From positions 126,485,472 to 126,549,471 of the forward strand of contig NC_068355.1 of the NCBI RefSeq assembly GCF_020536995.1: DNA of 64,000 nt, in the 5' to 3' direction. Under the pieces are notes generated by a model. That model did not search any database. It had not been told where the DNA came from and worked only from the letters and a program-made list of their open reading frames with translations. The DNA is from Dreissena polymorpha. Its lineage: Eukaryota; Mollusca; Bivalvia; Myida; Dreissenidae. The number at the start of each line of letters is the position of its first letter. Position 1 is the stretch's first letter. The position numbers were made by a program, and so were the translations under genes. This document shows, in pieces, positions 1 through 12,177 of this stretch.

Positions 1-394
1 ATGTGATTTTGTCTTAGAGATAATTTAATTTGTTCATTTGAAGCATAAAAAAAATCTGACACTCATTGTCATTTCAAACCATAGTTTATTAAACTCATCC
101 AGGAAATTCCTTAGTAACTCTTATTTTTTTCAAAGTATATCACTATCTGTTACAATTTTTCAGTTGCTGATAACACTTCAATTTCTAGCCAAATCTGAGT
201 TCTACAGTGAAGGGGGCATGACTCACGGTGTCTCAAGAAGTTCAGTTTGTAAGAGTATTTGGCAGGTACAATAGTTGAACATATTTAAAATCAAAATTGC
301 TTTTTCGACATGGAAAATATATATGTTTTGCAGTAACACATAGTTTAAAAATATGTTCTGCGTACTCAACAGCTCCCTTAACACTTCACACATT

Positions 395-655
395 TTTGTG
401 TCGCCTTTTATTATTAAGTAGATGCGACATAAATGGATCACTTCTCCATCGTCTTGTCTGTCCGTCCGTCTGTCATAAATTGTTTCCGGCGCATAACTAA
501 TAAAGTATTGAAGATATCAAATTACAACTTTTTACAGTGATACAGCTCAATGAGAGGAAGAGTAGTGACAAGGAACCATAACTCTGGGTGGTCCCATTTT
601 TTAGTTATCACCCATCGTTTGAAAATATACTCATTAGGTGAAACATCCGACTCGC
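395..655. repeat. Interspersed bivalve-type repeat inside a transposase intron
   Basis: A block beginning with a GGCGACA-like motif, followed by a CCGTCCGTCTGTC tract and ending near ACATCCGACTCGCGG. It resembles the short interspersed repeats common in bivalve genomes and lies between transposase exons 2 and 3. Copies sit at about 15285-15545 and 22570-22830. The exact ends were not determined. Confidence 0.45.
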
Positions 656-2032
656 GGAGTTCTTGTTTTTAAATTTTATCTATTCCTCAGCTGTTTCATC
701 TTGTTTTCCATGTTGCTATATATATTTTCACATAGTTTTATCGTAAACATGTGCTATATAACTTATGGTCTCATCAAGTCATTCATCAACATAGCTCATA
801 ACATGTTAAGTGTCAGACCAAATGAAATATTTATAAGTTATGTACATTTTATAGAGAATATTATTAGAGTTTCGGAAAGAGATTCAGTGAGGCTGATAAA
901 CATGTTTGTCTGAGATGTTAACAGAATGTATGATCAAATTTTAATTTGTACGACATTGTGGCTTAAAGGCCCTACAGATGCTTTGCATAAGTCAATCCGT
1001 TCACTGCTTTTAAACAATTAATATTTACAAGGAACAATTTTTATTATGTAGCTAAATTAAGTGTAATGTCAATTGGTAAATAAATTACTGAACATTCCAT
1101 CAAAGAGTTATCACTTTATGTTTTGTTAAAGGTGCTAAAAGCTTTAGACCGCCGCTTGAATACTGTGGTATTCCCTACATCAGAGAGAGAACTGGTCCAA
1201 GTGAAACAAAAATTTTTGGTATAGCCGGAATTCCAAATGTGATTGGAGCAGTGGATTGCACACACATCGCCATGTTAGCCCCAAGGGAGAGAGAAGACAT
1301 ATATGTGTGTCGGAAAGGATACCATTCCATTAATGTACAAGCTGTTGTAGATGCAAACATGAGGTTACTCTTTTTCTCTTTGTATAAGTTTGTGAAAGAA
1401 CTGACAAAAAAGCATATCTAATGATTATCTCCAAAGGTGGAGGGATGTTGCTTTGGTGTTGTCTGTCTGTTCTTCTGTTTATCTGTCTGTATCACTTTTC
1501 TGACAGGAGATGTTTCTCAGTAACTATTTTGTGGAATAACATGAAACTTAAAATAAATGTTTCACTTTTGTAAATTATTTGAATTATAATGCATATAATA
1601 TCATGTCAAGAGACGAAACAAATTTGAAATCTTAAGTGAGATTATAAAGCAACGCAACAATTTATTTTTGTTAATCCTTTACTCTGCTAATCTCTGCTCA
1701 TTCGAACACAACACTACAGTGTACATACCCTTTATGATTCATGTTTTCTGATTTTATGCGTTTGAAAAGAAAAGCTGAAAACTTTTTTTGTAGATTCACT
1801 AACATTGTGGCAAAGTGGCCGGGATCCACACATGACAGTGTAATCTTTGACAACTGTAGCTTGAAGGACTGGCTGGTGGATGGAAGCAAAGGATGGCTAC
1901 TAGGAGACTCCGGCTATGGACTGAAACCATATCTTCTTACTCCAAAGGTAATTTTTCATCATCATTGACAAACCATTAATGTACATAAACATGTATGTTA
2001 AAGAGCCAGAGGATATTTGTTGCATTCTGTGC

Positions 2033-2285
2033 ATTATCGATTTTAATTCACGAGTGATCATAGAAAATAATATTTTCACGAGTGAATTAAAATCGATATT
2101 TAACCGAATCCAATAAATTTTCCTTTTATTTAATGCTTTTGATTACAGTTTATATACATTGTTAAAGAGTTAAACTAAAGAATTTTGCTGGGATAATGAC
2201 GTCATTTCGTCAAAAAAGTAAACAGTGAAAATTATCGATAATTTTCAGTTAATTTTCACTGTTTGAAACAGTGAAACAATCAGTT
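2033..2285. repeat. Nested hairpins (MITE-like) in transposase intron 4
   Basis: Two inverted repeats lie side by side. At 2035-2098 the arms share ATCGATTTTAATTCAC...GTGAATTAAAATCGAT. At about 2223-2285 AGTGAAAATTATCGATAATT is followed by CACTGTTTGAAACAGTG. No coding potential is seen. Mirror copies lie at about 13640-13905 and 20925-21190. It is probably a small palindromic element captured by the Harbinger intron. Confidence 0.5.
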
Positions 2286-2735
2286 TTAATTCACTGATAT
2301 TTCTCTATAAACCACCGGAAAGCATAAAATAAAGTACTTATGGTAATTGTTTAGTTAGATAATCTTGTATAAAGATTGTTAATAATCATGATATAAAATG
2401 TATTTATGAGAGTGAGCAATAATACAATGTACTTTTGTGTACAAACATTCCTTTTGTTGAAAAAAACAATTTCTCTTATTTCCTATTCAACGGTGATTCA
2501 TATCGTATTTACCAGTCCAGTAATGTTCAATGTTTTTCAATAACCTTTTTAGCTCGACTATATCTATATATACATTGTTTTTTTTTAATATGCTGGTAGC
2601 TGAATCCAATGAGCAGAGCTGAGATCGCGTTCAACTTGGCCCACAGTCGTTCGAGGATGGTAGTAGAGAGGGCGTTTGGACTGTTGAAGTCACGTTTTAG
2701 GTTATTAATGTTATAACAAATAGATTTGATTTTTA

Positions 2736-3175
2736 GCTCCACTGGCCAAAGGCCAGCGGGGCTTATGTCATGGTCCTTTGTCCGTTGTGCGTGTGTCCGT
2801 GCGTTTACTTTTCCTTTAAACATCTTCTCCTAAACTACTGGTCCAATTCTGATGAAATTTCTCAGGAATGTTCCTGGGGTGAACCTCTTTCAAATTTGTT
2901 CAAATTATGCCCCTGGGGTCAAATTTGACCCTGCCCTGGGGGGTCACAAAATTGAACATATGCTTAAATAAGGCCTATTTTGTGAAAACTTCAAAAATTT
3001 TCTTGTTCATAACCATCCGGCCTAGGGCTATCAAATTTGGTATGTAGTGACATCTAATAGTCCTCTACCAAATTTGTTCAAATTTTATCCCTGGGGTCAA
3101 ATTTGACCCTGCCCCAGGGGTCACAAAATTGAACATATGTGTTCGTGTGTTTGTGTGTTGCATGTGCGAAAAATT
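2736..3175. repeat. Interspersed repeat with AAATTTGACCC blocks
   Basis: Starts at AGCTCCACTGGCCAAAGG with a CCGTTGTGCGTGTGTCCG tract. It then has two related ~150-bp blocks, each containing CCCTGGGGTCAAATTTGACC and ending in CACAAAATTGAACATATG. It lies in the intron between transposase exons 5 and 6. Mirror copies are at about 12765-13205 and 20050-20490. It looks like a common bivalve interspersed repeat; the family name is not known to me. Confidence 0.5.
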
Positions 3176-3667
3176 GCAATAGTTTCGCGTTTGCTCAATA
3201 ACTTTGTTATACATGTACAGATTTTAATAATACTTGTTATGGGTATTAACCATATTATGATGTGTCGTGTGAAAGACTCAATATGCTAATACCTTTCTTG
3301 GACAGAAACATAACTTGTTTTGCAACTCTTTCTGATGAAACTGTAAGAGAAAGTACATTGTACTTTACTGTACTTTATATCTCCAATGAAAGCAGGCCAA
3401 TAATGACATAATGGTATATCCACGTGTTTTCTTCCAGTTAATATATAGTATGGTATATTTGTTGTAGGTGTCTTCACAAAACTGGAGGCTATCTACAATT
3501 TTCGCCTCAGAAGATAGCTCTGGTTGTGACTGTATGTGCCAAGCTGCACAATCTGTGTCTGAGTGATGGTTTCCTTGACATTGATGACATTGACGTAGAA
3601 GATGATGATGACAATGTACAACTGCCACTGGAAAACCCTGACCTGAATGCGTTGCGTGCACGGGCCT

Positions 3668-3752
3668 TACTGATTGAGAGATTTCACTAAAAAGGGATTC
3701 TATATTAATTTAATATAGAATACCTTTTTCAGGGAAATCGCTCAATCAGTAA
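3668..3752. repeat. Near-perfect hairpin overlapping the transposase stop codon (left arm)
   Basis: Arms of about 40 bp begin TTACTGATTGAG and meet at TCTATATTA/TAATATAGA around a short AT loop. The left arm of the hairpin contains the last codons and the TAA stop of the transposase (3688-3690). It could act as a 3'-end structure between the two converging genes, or be a tiny palindromic insertion. Confidence 0.75.
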
Positions 3753-4027
3753 TGAATTGATTCTCAATAGCATACTGAACTGTTTAATGTATTGTTTTGT
3801 TCATTTCACTACTAGAGTATTGTTTTATTACTATGTGATACTAGGTGATATTTAGTGTTAAAATATAAGAAGTAGTTCTAACAATGACACAATATTTTTT
3901 GATAGTTGTTAAAAATTGCAGAGAATTGTAATAACCTTATTAATTTCACACCATATTTAGTACATTTCATTTATAGCAATTTGCTGCTAAAATTGTCATT
4001 TGATTTATAATATGAATGTTAATAAAT

Positions 4028-4355
4028 GTTTAAAGCCACACACCTTGAAATGAAGTACATGTTAATAAATACATATTGATGCAATTTCAAAATGTGCAAA
4101 ATTGTCATAAAATCTCTAGCCTTGTTAGCAAGTTATTTATTGTTTTTTTTAATTTAAAAACCAAAAGTAGGATTTCTATACATATACATACATTTCGACA
4201 AACGCAATTATTTTTAAGTTTTAAAGCGCAAAAGAGACAGATGTCTACCTTGTAACCACCAGATATATTCTTATTGGCATAGATCAAATATGTTTCTCAT
4301 TTATCCTTAAACTTACTATGCCATGTATTTCATTTCAAGGTGTGTGGCTTTAAAC
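4028..4355. mobile_element. 328-bp MITE between the two converging Harbinger genes
   Basis: The ends are inverted repeats: GTTTAAAGCCACACACCTTG at the left and its complement at the right, continuing imperfectly for about 30 bp. The interior is AT-rich and has no reading frame of interest. Copies of identical length occur at 11571-11898 and 18857-19184. No convincing target duplication could be picked out. Confidence 0.75.
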
Positions 4356-4364
4356 AATGATTAT

Positions 4365-7300
4365 TTATTGTTCATTAAGCGGAAATGAAAACAGTTTTGC
4401 AAGAAGTTCTCTGGTTCTTCTTTGCTCTAATAAAATTGCATCGAGTGTCTCATTTTGCTGTCTCAAAAGTTGCAAGACATCTTCATGGTCATCTGAAAAA
4501 AAAGGCTTATTTTTAGTAAAAGAAAGAAATTCAGGCAAAATGGACTTTAACAAAGGTAGGAATAGGTAACGACTCGCCCCATTAACAACTCGCCTCATAA
4601 CGACTCGCCCATTGTTAATTGGGCTAGTCGTTACAATACCAATAGAAAAACAACATGACTGCGAAATTTAAATAAATTAACATAATTCAACAGTTTATTT
4701 CTTGAAATATTACCATCTTCACTTGTCTTCCGCCTTTTGTTTTTCGTGCTTGGACTGTAATAATTCAAATTAACATACATTGAAATAATTTGTTAGACGA
4801 TTGTTATAATAATTGGAATAAAACAAGGGCTGTTTGTAAAACACACATGCCCCCAAAATGGACTGTCAATTGTAGTTGTTTCAGGTCACTGTGACCTTGA
4901 ACTTTGACCTAGAGTCCTGAAAATCAATAGGGGTCATCTGTCGGTCATGACCAACGTCACCATGAACTTTCCTGATCCTAACCCTTAGCATTCGTGAGTT
5001 ATCATCCGGAAACCATTTTACTGTTTCAAGTCACTGTGACCTTGACCTTTGACCTAGAGTACTGAAAATCAATAGGGGTCATCTGTCAGTCATGACCAAT
5101 GTCCCTATGAACTTTCCTGATCCCAGGCTTAAGCGTTCTTCAGTTATCATCCGGAAACCATTTACTGCTTTAAGTCACTGTGACCTTGAACTTTGACCTA
5201 GTGACCTGAAAATCAATATGGGTCATCTGCCAATCATGATCAATGTACCTATGAAGTTTCATGATCCTAGGCGTAAGCGTTCTTGAGTTATCATCCGGAA
5301 ACCACTTGGTGGACGGACGGTCCGACGGAACATGTGCAAAACAATATACCCCCTCGTCTTCGAAGTAGGGCATAAAACACACCTTATGTTGATTGGCAAT
5401 AATTACATTTTTATTACAGGGATTGTGTGGATATTAATAATATGTATTATACTGTTGAAATGTTTTCCAAATTAATTGGTTATCTTGTTTCAGTTTAACA
5501 TTACTGAATGTATCGTATTTATACTAATAGCATATTTTAGTAGTGTTTTGTCACATTATTTATATGTTTTAGATGCTTTGCTGAATACACACTGTTGTTA
5601 ACAAATAGATGAAATAAAAAGAATTTGTTATAACGCACTGCACATACATTTTTGTTTTTTGGTTTGGAGTTGCGACTCCTCCTACCACCTGGGGTTCTAA
5701 AGCTACAGTGGGCTCCACACACATCGTACTGCATGATTGACCATGTTGCTCTGCAATCATCGGCTGTTGTGTTCCTGTCATTATTGAAAACAGACAAAAT
5801 GTTTCTTCAACTCAAGTGCCTTTCAAAACAATGAAGATTAGAAGCACAAGTGCATTTAGCGTTAGCAGCGGGGATAGCAGTAATTTTTACTGTTTTTGCG
5901 AAAACAGTACTGTTTTCGTTATCTAGTCATACCGGCAGCGGGGTGTCATTAACTGTCACAACGGCGACTGTTTATAGTGGAACGGTATGGTAAATAATAT
6001 AGCTTATGACAGTAAGTAAAGATAACTTTTTTATTTGATCATTGCAATAAGGTATGTTACTCACGTTGCACAGCAAACGTGTCCACACCACCGAACCCCA
6101 CAATCGACTCTTCGCCAATAACCTCTATCATCTATAAGAAATTAGATCTAACTGTACGGTAATCAACAATATAATTTGCATCAAACTTAGGCCTAAAGAA
6201 GTTGTATGTTTCCGCTAACCCGACAGACACGAACTTTTTTACCGACCCTTAACTTGTTTTGCCATTTGAAGTCAAGTTTACAGACAAAAAATCAGTTTTT
6301 GGTTACATTTGTTAAACTGGAATATTTTATCGATATAATAATTGTGCCATCTTAGAATTATATTAAATGATGTTTGCATTGATGTTTTGAACACTTTTGT
6401 CAATGGACTTACCTTGTTAGTGGAACACAACGTGTAAAAGTCAAACAAAAGTTCAATGAAAGTTACGAAAACCTACTTTTTTTATTTTTGGTGATGTTAG
6501 CGGAAGTAAAACACAACTTTTTTACGCGTTCAAAAGAGTACAAAACACTTTAATTCTAAATTATATGAAAAGACACTTATGAACCCTATTAATTAATCAA
6601 GCAAGTATTTTTTAGATTTCTACGGTAGGAGTATTATTGATTTGACTTTAATGATACACTGCATTACATAATTAATTTCATCACAGCTATCAGTCAGATA
6701 CAGTAATTTACATTTGATATCATTGGTTATGAATAAAAAAACAATATTCTAAGGTCACTCATCAAATGGAGATATGCTTTGATATAGCTTTCTCTTGGTA
6801 TAGTCGTGAATACAAATGCATTTACTTTCTCCTCCCACTTCTCCAGTGTGATTGCTGGCCCCCCTCCAGTTTGTTTCATTGATAGGCGCCGTTGTCTTTC
6901 TTTCTTTCTCAGTTTTGTTTTCGTGTCGGAAATCTTTTTCCGGATCTCTTCCACTGTTCTTTCTTCTGCTCCCAGTGCGTTTATTCTGCATGAGATTATG
7001 TTTACATACGTCTAGCATGTTTAGTGACATTTTAATAAGCTATATCCTTATTTAACAAGAAGCCGTCGGAGACAGATTATGATCCCCAAAGTTTTTTTGT
7101 CACAATATTGCACTATATATTCAGATAAAAGGAAACGTCTAGTAGTTGGGGGACAAGAATTGCACTATATGTACAGTTAATGGAAAATTTCAAACGGCCA
7201 TAACTCTGTGAAAAATCATCCGACCAGAACCGGCTGATAATATGCACATCTCCTCTTGGTAGTGAAGCTTCCCATAAAGTTTAATTGAATTCCGGTCATT

Positions 7301-7731
7301 AATTGCTGAGAAATAGCCCGGACAAAAATTGTGCACGGACGGACGGACACACGCACGGACAAACGAAGCGGCGACTATATGCTCCCCCCCCAAAAAAAAA
7401 AAATGGGGGGGGGGAGCATAATAAATTATTATGGTGTTTTTGAGCGTTTAAACTACAGTAAGCACATGTCACGTTGTGTTTTTTTCTAATCTAAAATTGT
7501 GTTCATTGTTAAGTTTCAAAGAAAATATAATAGTGCGCTAGATGATACTCACTGTTCTGCAATTTTTTCCCACGCAAGATCCTTATCTTTTCCAGACAAC
7601 GTCGATGAAAAATTGCCGTTTATCAACGCATGCTGCTCGATGTAAGCAGCTGCTAACACCTCCGTTTCTATTTTTGTCCAATTCAATTTCCTTTTTTCTC
7701 TTTTCTTCTCATTAAGCGTTACCGCATCCAT
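4365..7731 (-). CDS. Harbinger Myb/SANT-like DNA-binding protein, left-arm copy (230 aa)
   Basis: Six exons on the - strand: 7553-7731, 6826-6985, 6065-6122, 5648-5774, 4714-4754 and 4365-4492, all with AG/GT borders and matching phases. It parallels the right-arm gene at 8195-11561. Two protein-level differences were noticed: Ile for Met in the first exon (WTKIETEV), and a 3-nt shorter start of exon 5, which removes one residue. The N-terminal half carries the Myb/SANT-like domain that Harbinger elements encode beside the transposase. In that family the protein binds element DNA and helps the transposase enter the nucleus. The frame is open throughout, so this copy could still supply protein even though its linked transposase is broken. 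Confidence 0.75.
4830..5365. repeat. Bivalve CTGTGACCTTG repeat, about three ~120-150-bp units
   Basis: Successive units each carry CACTGTGACCTTGAACTTTG, AATCAATAGGGGTCATCTG, a CATGACCAATGTC-like block and TTATCATCCGGAAACCA. The block ends in a GGACGGACGGTCCGAC tract and ACAATATACCCCCTCGTC. Mirror copy at about 10560-11105. A diverged relative lies at 57770-58680 and ends with the same tail. Confidence 0.7.
7085..7425. repeat. Interspersed repeat ending in a C-run/A-run/G-run hairpin
   Basis: Contains GGCCATAACTCTGTGAAAAA, ATATGCACATCTCCTCTTGG and a GGACGGACGGACACACGCAC tract. It closes with a C8-A12-T-G10 hairpin near 7384-7416. It lies in Myb-like intron 1. Mirror copy at about 8505-8845, where the homopolymer lengths differ. 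Confidence 0.5.
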
Positions 7732-7894
7732 TGTGACAAGTTACAACTTAAACAAGTGCAGACGACACTAGGTGACAACACACTTACGAAAGCAGATGGG
7801 TTACATAAAACAACAAAGTAAAAATAGTATAGTTTAACCGTCAGAGTTGTTGTTGTTTGTTTACATGTCACCTCCAAGTTGGAGAGGTACCCTG

Positions 7895-8039
7895 GGTACC
7901 GTTTTACTAACAATACTTAAGTTTTGCGTAAGTATTGGCGTAAGTTGACAAGTTACGAATAACGTACGCATTTCGTAAGTGCGTTTTACTAACATTGCGT
8001 AAGATTGACATCGTACGTAAGTGAAAAAAATGATCGTAA
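7895..8039. promoter_or_regulatory. Harbinger left terminal and subterminal repeat block
   Basis: It carries GTTTTACTAA twice (7901-7910 and 7983-7992, 82 bp apart). Between and after these are several CGTAAG motifs, for example TTGCGTAAG, GGCGTAAG, ATTTCGTAAG and GTACGTAAG. The opposite end of the element has the same two GTTTTACTAA copies 81 bp apart plus the same motif type. Such blocks are expected to bind the element's transposase or Myb-like protein; that binding is inference. This block is also the unpaired centre of the palindrome. Confidence 0.7.
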
Positions 8040-8194
8040 CTCTCCAACTTGGAGGTGACATGTAAACAAACAACAACAACTCTGACGGTTAAACTATACT
8101 ATTTTTACTTTGTTGTTTTATGTAACCCATCTGCTTTCGTAAGTGTGTTGTCACCTAGTGTCGTCTGCACTTGTTTAAGTTGTAACTTGTCACA

Positions 8195-11100
8195 ATGGAT
8201 GCGGTAACGCTTAATGAGAAGAAAAGAGAAAAAAGGAAATTGAATTGGACAAAAATGGAAACGGAGGTGTTAGCAGCTGCTTACATCGAGCAGCATGCGT
8301 TGATAAACGGCAATTTTTCATCGACGTTGTCTGGAAAAGATAAGGATCTTGCGTGGGAAAAAATTGCAGAACAGTGAGTATCATCTAGCGCACTATTATA
8401 TTTTCTTTGAAACTTAACAATGAACACAATTTTAGATTAGAAAAAAACACAACGTGACATGTGCTTACTGTAGTTTAAACGCTCAAAAACACCATAATAA
8501 TTTATTATGCTCCCCCCCATCTTTTTTTTTGGGGGGGAGCATATAGTCGCCGCTTCGTTTGTCCGTGCGTGTGTCCGTCCGTCCGTGCACAATTTTTGTC
8601 CGGGCTATTTCTCAGCAATTAATGACCGGAATTCAATTAAACTTTATGGGAAGCTTCACTACCAAGAGGAGATGTGCATATTATCAGCCGGTTCTGGTCG
8701 GATGATTTTTCACAGAGTTATGGCCGTTTGAAATTTTCCATTAACTGTACATATAGTGCAATTCTTGTCCCCCCAACTACTAGACGTTTCCTTTTATCTG
8801 AATATATAGTGCAATATTGTGACAAAAAAACTTTGGGGATCATAATCCGTCTCCGACGGCTTCTTGTTAAATAAGGATATAGCTTATTAAAATGTCACTA
8901 AACATGCTAGACGTATGTAAACATAATCTCATGCAGAATAAACGCACTGGGAGCAGAAGAAAGAACAGTGGAAGAGATCCGGAAAAAGATTTCCGACACG
9001 AAAACAAAACTGAGAAAGAAAGAAAGACAACGGCGCCTATCAATGAAACAAACTGGAGGGGGGCCAGCAATCACACTGGAGAAGTGGGAGGAGAAAGTAA
9101 ATGCATTTGTATTCACGACTATACCAAGAGAAAGCTATATCAAAGCATATCTCCATTTGATGAGTGACCTTAGAATATTGTTTTTTTATTCATAACCAAT
9201 GATATCAAATGTAAATTACTGTATCTGACTGATAGCTGTGATGAAATTAATTATGTAATGCAGTGTATCATTAAAGTCAAATCAATAATACTCCTACCGT
9301 AGAAATCTAAAAAATACTTGCTTGATTAATTAATAGGGTTCATAAGTGTCTTTTCATATAATTTAGAATTAAAGTGTTTTGTACTCTTTTGAACGCGTAA
9401 AAAAGTTGTGTTTTACTTCCGCTAACATCACCAAAAATAAAAAAAGTAGGTTTTCGTAACTTTCATTGAACTTTTGTTTGACTTTTACACGTTGTGTTCC
9501 ACTAACAAGGTAAGTCCATTGACAAAAGTGTTCAAAACATCAATGCAAACATCATTTAATATAATTCTAAGATGGCACAATTATTATATCGATAAAATAT
9601 TCCAGTTTAACAAATGTAACCAAAAACTGATTTTTTGTCTGTAAACTTGACTTCAAATGGCAAAACAAGTTAAGGGTCGGTAAAAAAGTTCGTGTCTGTC
9701 GGGTTAGCGGAAACATACAACTTCTTTAGGCCTAAGTTTGATGCAAATTATATTGTTGATTACCGTACAGTTAGATCTAATTTCATATAGATGATAGAGG
9801 TTATTGGCGAAGAGTCGATTGTGGGGTTCGGTGGTGTGGACACGTTTGCTGTGCAACGTGAGTAACATACCTTATTGCAATGATCAAATAAAAAAGTTAT
9901 CTTTACTTACTGTCATTAGCTATATTATTTACCATACCGTTCCACTATAAACAGTCGCCGTTGTGACAGTTAATGACACCCCGCTGCCGGTATGACTAGA
10001 TAACGAAAACAGTACTGTTTTCGCAAAAACAGTAAAAATTACTGCTATCCCCGCTGCTAACGCTAAATGCATTTGTGCTTCTAATCTTCATTGTTGTGAA
10101 AGGCACTTGAGTTGAAGAAACATTTTGTCTGTTTTCAATAATGACAGGAACACAACAGCCGATGATTGCAGAGCAACATGGTCAATCATGCAGTACGATG
10201 TGTGTGGAGCCCACTGTAGCTTTAGAACCCCAGGTGGTAGGAGGAGTCGCAACTCCAAACCAAAAAACAAAAATGTATGTGCAGTGCGTTATAACAAATT
10301 CTTTTTATTTCATCTATTTGTTAACAACAGTGTGTATTCAGCAAAGCATCTAAAACATATAAATAATGTGACAAAACACTACTAAAATATGCTATTAGTA
10401 TAAATACGATACATTCAGTAATGTTAAACTGAAACAAGATAACCAATTAATTTGGAAAACATTTCAACAGTATAATACATATTATTAATATCCACACAAT
10501 CCCTGTAATAAAAATGTAATTATTGCCAATCAACATAAGGTGTGTTTTATGCCCTACTTCGAAGACGAGGGGGGTATATTGTTTTGCACATGTTCCGTCG
10601 GACCGTCCGTCCACCAAGTGGTTTCCGGATGATAACTCAAGAACGCTTACGCCTAGGATCATGAAACTTCATAGGTACATTGATCATGATTGGCAGATGA
10701 CCCATATTGATTTTCAGGTCACTAGGTCAAAGTTCAAGGTCACAGTGACTTAAAGCAGTAAATGGTTTCCGGATGATAACTGAAGAACGCTTAAGCCTGG
10801 GATCAGGAAAGTTCATAGGGACATTGGTCATGACTGACAGATGACCCCTATTGATTTTCAGTACTCTAGGTCAAAGGTCAAGGTCACAGTGACTTGAAAC
10901 AGTAAAATGGTTTCCGGATGATAACTCACGAATGCTAAGGGTTAGGATCAGGAAAGTTCATGGTGACGTTGGTCATGACCGACAGATGACCCCTATTGAT
11001 TTTCAGGACTCTAGGTCAAAGTTCAAGGTCACAGTGACCTGAAACAACTACAATTGACAGTCCATTTTGGGGGCATGTGTGTTTTACAAACAGCCCTTGT

Positions 11101-11561
11101 TTTATTCCAATTATTATAACAATCGTCTAACAAATTATTTCAATGTATGTTAATTTGAATTATTACAGGAGTCCAAGCACGAAAAACAAAAGGCGGAAGA
11201 CAAGTGAAGATGGTAATATTTCAAGAAATAAACTGTTGAATTATGTTAATTTATTTAAATTTCGCAGTCATGTTGTTTTTCTATTGGTATTGTAACGACT
11301 AGCCCAATTAACAATGGGCGAGTCGTTATGAGGCGAGTTGTTAATGGGGCGAGTCGTTACCTATTCCTACCTTTGTTAAAGTCCATTTTGCCTGAATTTC
11401 TTTCTATTACTAAAAATAAGCCTTTTTTTTCAGATGACCATGAAGATGTCTTGCAACTTTTGAGACAGCAAAATGAGACACTCGATGCAATTTTATTAGA
11501 GCAAAGAAGAACCAGAGAACTTCTTGCAAAACTGTTTTCATTTCCGCTTAATGAACAATAA
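8195..11561 (+). CDS. Harbinger Myb/SANT-like DNA-binding protein (231 aa, six exons)
   Basis: Exons 8195-8373, 8937-9096, 9800-9857, 10148-10274, 11169-11212 and 11434-11561 have consensus AG/GT borders and join in phase to 231 codons plus TAA. Residues ~15-110 form a Myb/SANT-like domain: WTKMETEVL, then an AWEKIAEQINALG helix, then RTVEEIRKKISDTKTKLRKK and a TGGGP turn. They are followed by EEKVIGEESIVGFGGVDT, a motif typical of Harbinger Myb-like proteins. A basic stretch (KNKRRK) in exon 5 could be a nuclear signal. The last exon is predicted helical (LLRQQNETLDAILLEQRR). AATAAA overlaps the stop codon (11558-11563). In the family this protein binds subterminal DNA and partners the transposase. 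The ATG at 8195 is the first in a clean exon. Confidence 0.85.
8505..8845. repeat. Right-arm copy of the C-run/A-run/G-run interspersed repeat
   Basis: Mirror of 7085-7425 inside Myb-like intron 1. Here the hairpin at about 8512-8539 has shorter homopolymers with a CAT at its centre, so these runs differ between the arms. Confidence 0.5.
10560..11105. repeat. Right-arm copy of the CTGTGACCTTG repeat
   Basis: Three units in reverse orientation to 4830-5365, within Myb-like intron 4. It is the same bivalve repeat family. Confidence 0.7.
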
Positions 11562-11570
11562 ATAATCATT

Positions 11571-11898
11571 GTTTAAAGCCACACACCTTGAAATGAAATA
11601 CATGGCATAGTAAGTTTAAGGATAAATGAGAAACATATTTGATCTATGCCAATAAGAATATATCTGGTGGTTACAAGGTAGACATCTGTCTCTTTTGCGC
11701 TTTAAAACTTAAAAATAATTGCGTTTGTCGAAATGTATGTATATGTATAGAAATCCTACTTTTGGTTTTTAAATTAAAAAAAACAATAAATAACTTGCTA
11801 ACAAGGCTAGAGATTTTATGACAATTTTGCACATTTTGAAATTGCATCAATATGTATTTATTAACATGTACTTCATTTCAAGGTGTGTGGCTTTAAAC
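11571..11898. mobile_element. 328-bp MITE, right-arm copy
   Basis: Same GTTTAAAGCCACACACCTTG terminal inverted repeats as 4028-4355, directly after the Myb-like gene stop. Confidence 0.75.
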
Positions 11899-12177
11899 AT
11901 TTATTAACATTCATATTATAAATCAAATGACAATTTTAGCAGCAAATTGCTATAAATGAAATGTACTAAATATGGTGTGAAATTAATAAGGTTATTACAA
12001 TTCTCTGCAATTTTTAACAACTATCAAAAAATATTGTGTCATTGTTAGAACTACTTCTTATATTTTAACACTAAATATCACCTAGTATCACATAGTAATA
12101 AAACAATACTCTAGTAGTGAAATGAACAAAACAATACATTAAACAGTTCAGTATGCTATTGAGAATCAATTCATTAC

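Larger units (their letters stand above)
164..3690 (+). pseudogene. PIF/Harbinger DDE transposase, left-arm copy, 5' exon outside window and one frameshift
   Basis: Exons on the + strand, each with AG/GT borders: 164-265, 1132-1363, 1794-1947, 2600-2700 and 3468-3690 (stop TAA). They match right-arm exons 2-6 base for base in layout. Recognisable Harbinger blocks are GAVDCTHI (first Asp), GDSGY (second Asp) and VVERAFG (Glu). Exon 3 is 232 nt instead of 233: the A-run near 1208 is one base shorter than in the right-arm copies, which breaks the frame upstream of the first catalytic Asp. Exon 1 would lie left of the window. A sequencing or homopolymer error in the A-run is the alternative to a true pseudogene. 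Confidence 0.8.
1..7886 (-). mobile_element. Inverted, end-less copy of the PIF/Harbinger transposon (left arm)
   Basis: This arm holds transposase exons 2-6 on the + strand and all six Myb-like exons on the - strand, mirroring the complete element at 7895-17035. Transposase exon 1 and the distal terminal repeat would lie left of base 1. At the fold the copy stops at 7886, before the ~145-bp terminal and subterminal block, so this side has no terminal inverted repeat of its own. With a frameshift in transposase exon 3 it looks non-autonomous, although its Myb-like gene is open. Confidence 0.85.

Noticed and set aside
8892-9167. 91-codon frame over Myb-like exon 2
   Set aside because: It is a shifted reading of exon 2 (8937-9096). 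The frame that joins in phase with the neighbouring exons gives the Myb/SANT-like sequence instead.
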